Source of the DNA: Liolophura sinensis
Lineage: Eukaryota; Mollusca; Polyplacophora; Chitonida; Chitonidae
Length of the DNA: 64,000 bases
Assembly: GCF_032854445.1 (NCBI RefSeq)
Contig: NC_088305.1
Span: 19,267,717 to 19,331,716, forward strand
Direction: 5' to 3'
The notes beneath the pieces are model-generated. The model made no database searches and had not been told where the DNA came from. It saw only the letters and a program-made list of their open reading frames with translations. Shown here in pieces: positions 62,345 through 64,000 of this stretch. Made by a program: the position numbers and the translations under genes. Numbering within the stretch: position 1 is the first letter of the stretch; every line of letters starts with the position of its first letter.

Positions 62345-62880
62345 TCATTTTACAATGTGGTGGCCAGTTTTATGGGTACAGGAAGTTAGAGTGCCCTTGG
62401 TAAACCACCAGTATTTGGCTAGTCACTGATGAACTTTCCACGTGACGCAAAGATATGCCCACCATATTGGTGGAAGACAATTGGTCTTTAACGCACATTA
62501 ATCTGTGCATACCACCGCACCATGCCTACCTACCCACAAACTGCTCAGTTGGTTAGCGCCGCTACCGCAGCGTAATGACCCAGGAGTCTCTCACCAATAC
62601 GGTCGAGTTCAAGTCCGGCTCCTGCTGGCTTCCTCTCCAGCCATATGTGGGAAGGTCTGTCAGCAACCTGCAGATGGTCGTGGGTTTCCCCCCGGGCTCA
62701 GCCCAATTTTCTCCCACCATAATGCTGGCCGCCGTCGTATAAGTGAAATATTCTTGAGTACGTGGTAAAACACCAATCAAATGAATAAATAAATAAATCT
62801 ATAAACTCCAAACCCGGGTTTGAACCCGCTCCTCGTGTGTCCTAGAAATTGAAAGGCAATCTACGTCACGGACCGTCCCT
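62345..62880 (-). mobile_element. SINE family C, split by a family A insertion
   Basis: Body 62345-62524 (CAGTATTTGGCTAGTCACTG) and head 62803-62880 (AACCCGGGTTTGAACCCGCT on plus, box B) are separated by a complete family A element. Confidence 0.72.
62525..62802 (+). mobile_element. SINE family A, full-length, nested in a family C SINE
   Basis: Head GCTCAGTTGGTTAGCGCCGC, body and (AAAT)n tail are all present on the plus strand. TAATCT and AAATCT flank the insertion as a probable target duplication. Confidence 0.85.
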
Positions 62881-63350
62881 AAAGTATCGATGTTATTGGC
62901 AAGTGCCATAATATTATAATTGATAATCAATACTTATTATAATTGATAATAAATACTTGTTATAACTGATAATCAATAACACTTTCCTAAACAACACCAG
63001 GTGTCCAAAAACAACATTAAGGACAGCGTGACCGAATCTTTCTGTAGGCATGATCACCGTGGCATAACCCAGCCAAATGTAAATAGGCCTACCAGTGTCC
63101 ACTGATCAATATAAAAGCCCGTCAAACGACGCTCAACGCTCTCACGTGCAATGTCACCGTGACCTGGATAAGCCAACCACCGGGGTAATGGTAAGTGCAG
63201 TGGACGAAAGACTCGGGCATGTATTCGCCAAGCGACAGCGGTAACTACGGTATCTCTGTCATTCACATCGTTGTGAATTCAGGCATGTATTTGTCACCAT
63301 TTGTAGTCGGCGTTTAACATCACTGCACTTTTTTTGGCCTAAGTCTGCAA

Positions 63351-64000
63351 AGACATTCCACAAGAGTAAGCCTAACACTGGGTCAATGTATATTCCACAG
63401 ACATTTCACAAGAGTCGGTCTTACACTGGGTCAATGTATACTCCATAGACATTCCACAAGAGTAGGCCTAACACTGGGACCAATGTATACACCACAGACA
63501 TTCCACAAGGGTAGGACTAACACTGGATCAATGTATACGCCATAGACATTCCTCAAGAGTAGGACTAACACTGGATCAATGTATACGCCATAGACATTCC
63601 ACAAGAGTAGGCCTAACACGGGATCAATGTATACTCCGTAGACATTCTGTAAGAGTAGGCCTCAAACTGAATCAATGTGAACTCCATGGACATTACAGAG
63701 GAGGAGGCCAAACACTGGGTCAATGTATACTCCACAGACATTCCACAAGAGTAGGCCTAACACTGGATCAATGTATACTCCATAGACATTCCACAAGGGT
63801 CGGCCTAAACCCTGGATCAATGTATACTCCATAGACATTCCACAAGGGTCGGCCTAACACTGGGTCAATGTATACTCCATAGACATTCCACAAGAGTAGG
63901 TCTAATACTGGATCAATGTATACACCATAGACATTCCACAAGAGTAGGCCTAACACTGGGTCAAAGTACACTCCATAGACATTCCACAAGAGTAGGTCTA
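63351..64000. repeat. 48-bp minisatellite array, runs off the window
   Basis: Unit AGACATTCCACAAGAGTAGG followed by CCTAACACTGGGTCAATGTATACTCCAT (split here for length), about 13.5 copies. Open frames such as the WNVYGVYIDPVL repeat on the minus strand are unit artefacts. Confidence 0.95.

Noticed and set aside
63351..64000. CRISPR-like appearance of regular repeats
   Set aside because: Units are contiguous, diverged tandem copies with no unique spacers, in a eukaryotic sequence.
1..64000. A new multi-gene defence or mobile system
   Set aside because: No operon-like or linked set of novel genes is present; the unusual content is repeat structure and its placement in genes.

Overview
The window is eukaryotic nuclear DNA. 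It has spliced genes with GT/AG introns, many tRNA-derived SINEs, CR1/jockey-type LINE remnants, MITEs and very large minisatellite arrays. The SINE set and a decayed receptor combining CUB, LDL-receptor class A (LDLa) and leucine-rich (LRR) modules, resembling the molluscan GRL101 type, suggest a marine lophotrochozoan, probably a mollusc. I cannot name the species. There is no bacterial, viral or CRISPR content.

Three gene loci can be read, all on the minus strand. (1) An aldo/keto reductase of the L-galactose-dehydrogenase-like clade lies at 15087-33178. Nine coding exons join in phase into 345 codons including the stop, with the catalytic D, Y, K and H present; only a short N-terminal piece is missing. 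(2) A broken CUB/LDLa/LRR receptor ectodomain lies at 44428-48427, with several frame breaks and no seven-helix exons in view. (3) A complete four-exon gene at 53746-58328 encodes a 294-residue protein that I do not recognise.

Layout: 1-14.5 kb is gene-poor, with SINEs, LINE tails and two MITE families. 14.5-33.2 kb is the reductase gene, whose introns hold a 42-bp array (4.3 kb), a 34-bp array (2.4 kb) and an 88-bp array (1.1 kb). 33.2-40 kb is mostly intergenic, with a 110-bp array, an (AT)n tract and one unassigned exon candidate. 40.8-44.4 kb holds a 5'-truncated LINE and a 24-bp array (2 kb). 44.4-48.4 kb is the receptor remnant. 49-53 kb is repeat debris. 53.7-58.3 kb is the third gene, with an inverted 22-bp array in its second intron. 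58.6-64 kb holds SINEs, a diverged duplication, a LINE tail and a 48-bp array that runs off the window.

The most interesting pattern is positional: four of the arrays begin at, or within about 30 bp of, the 3' end (5' splice site) of a coding exon. The 88-bp array is itself made of copies of the reductase exon end plus its splice donor, giving 13 GTGAGT donors in a row. The long open frames across the arrays are by-products of stop-free repeat units and should not be read as proteins.
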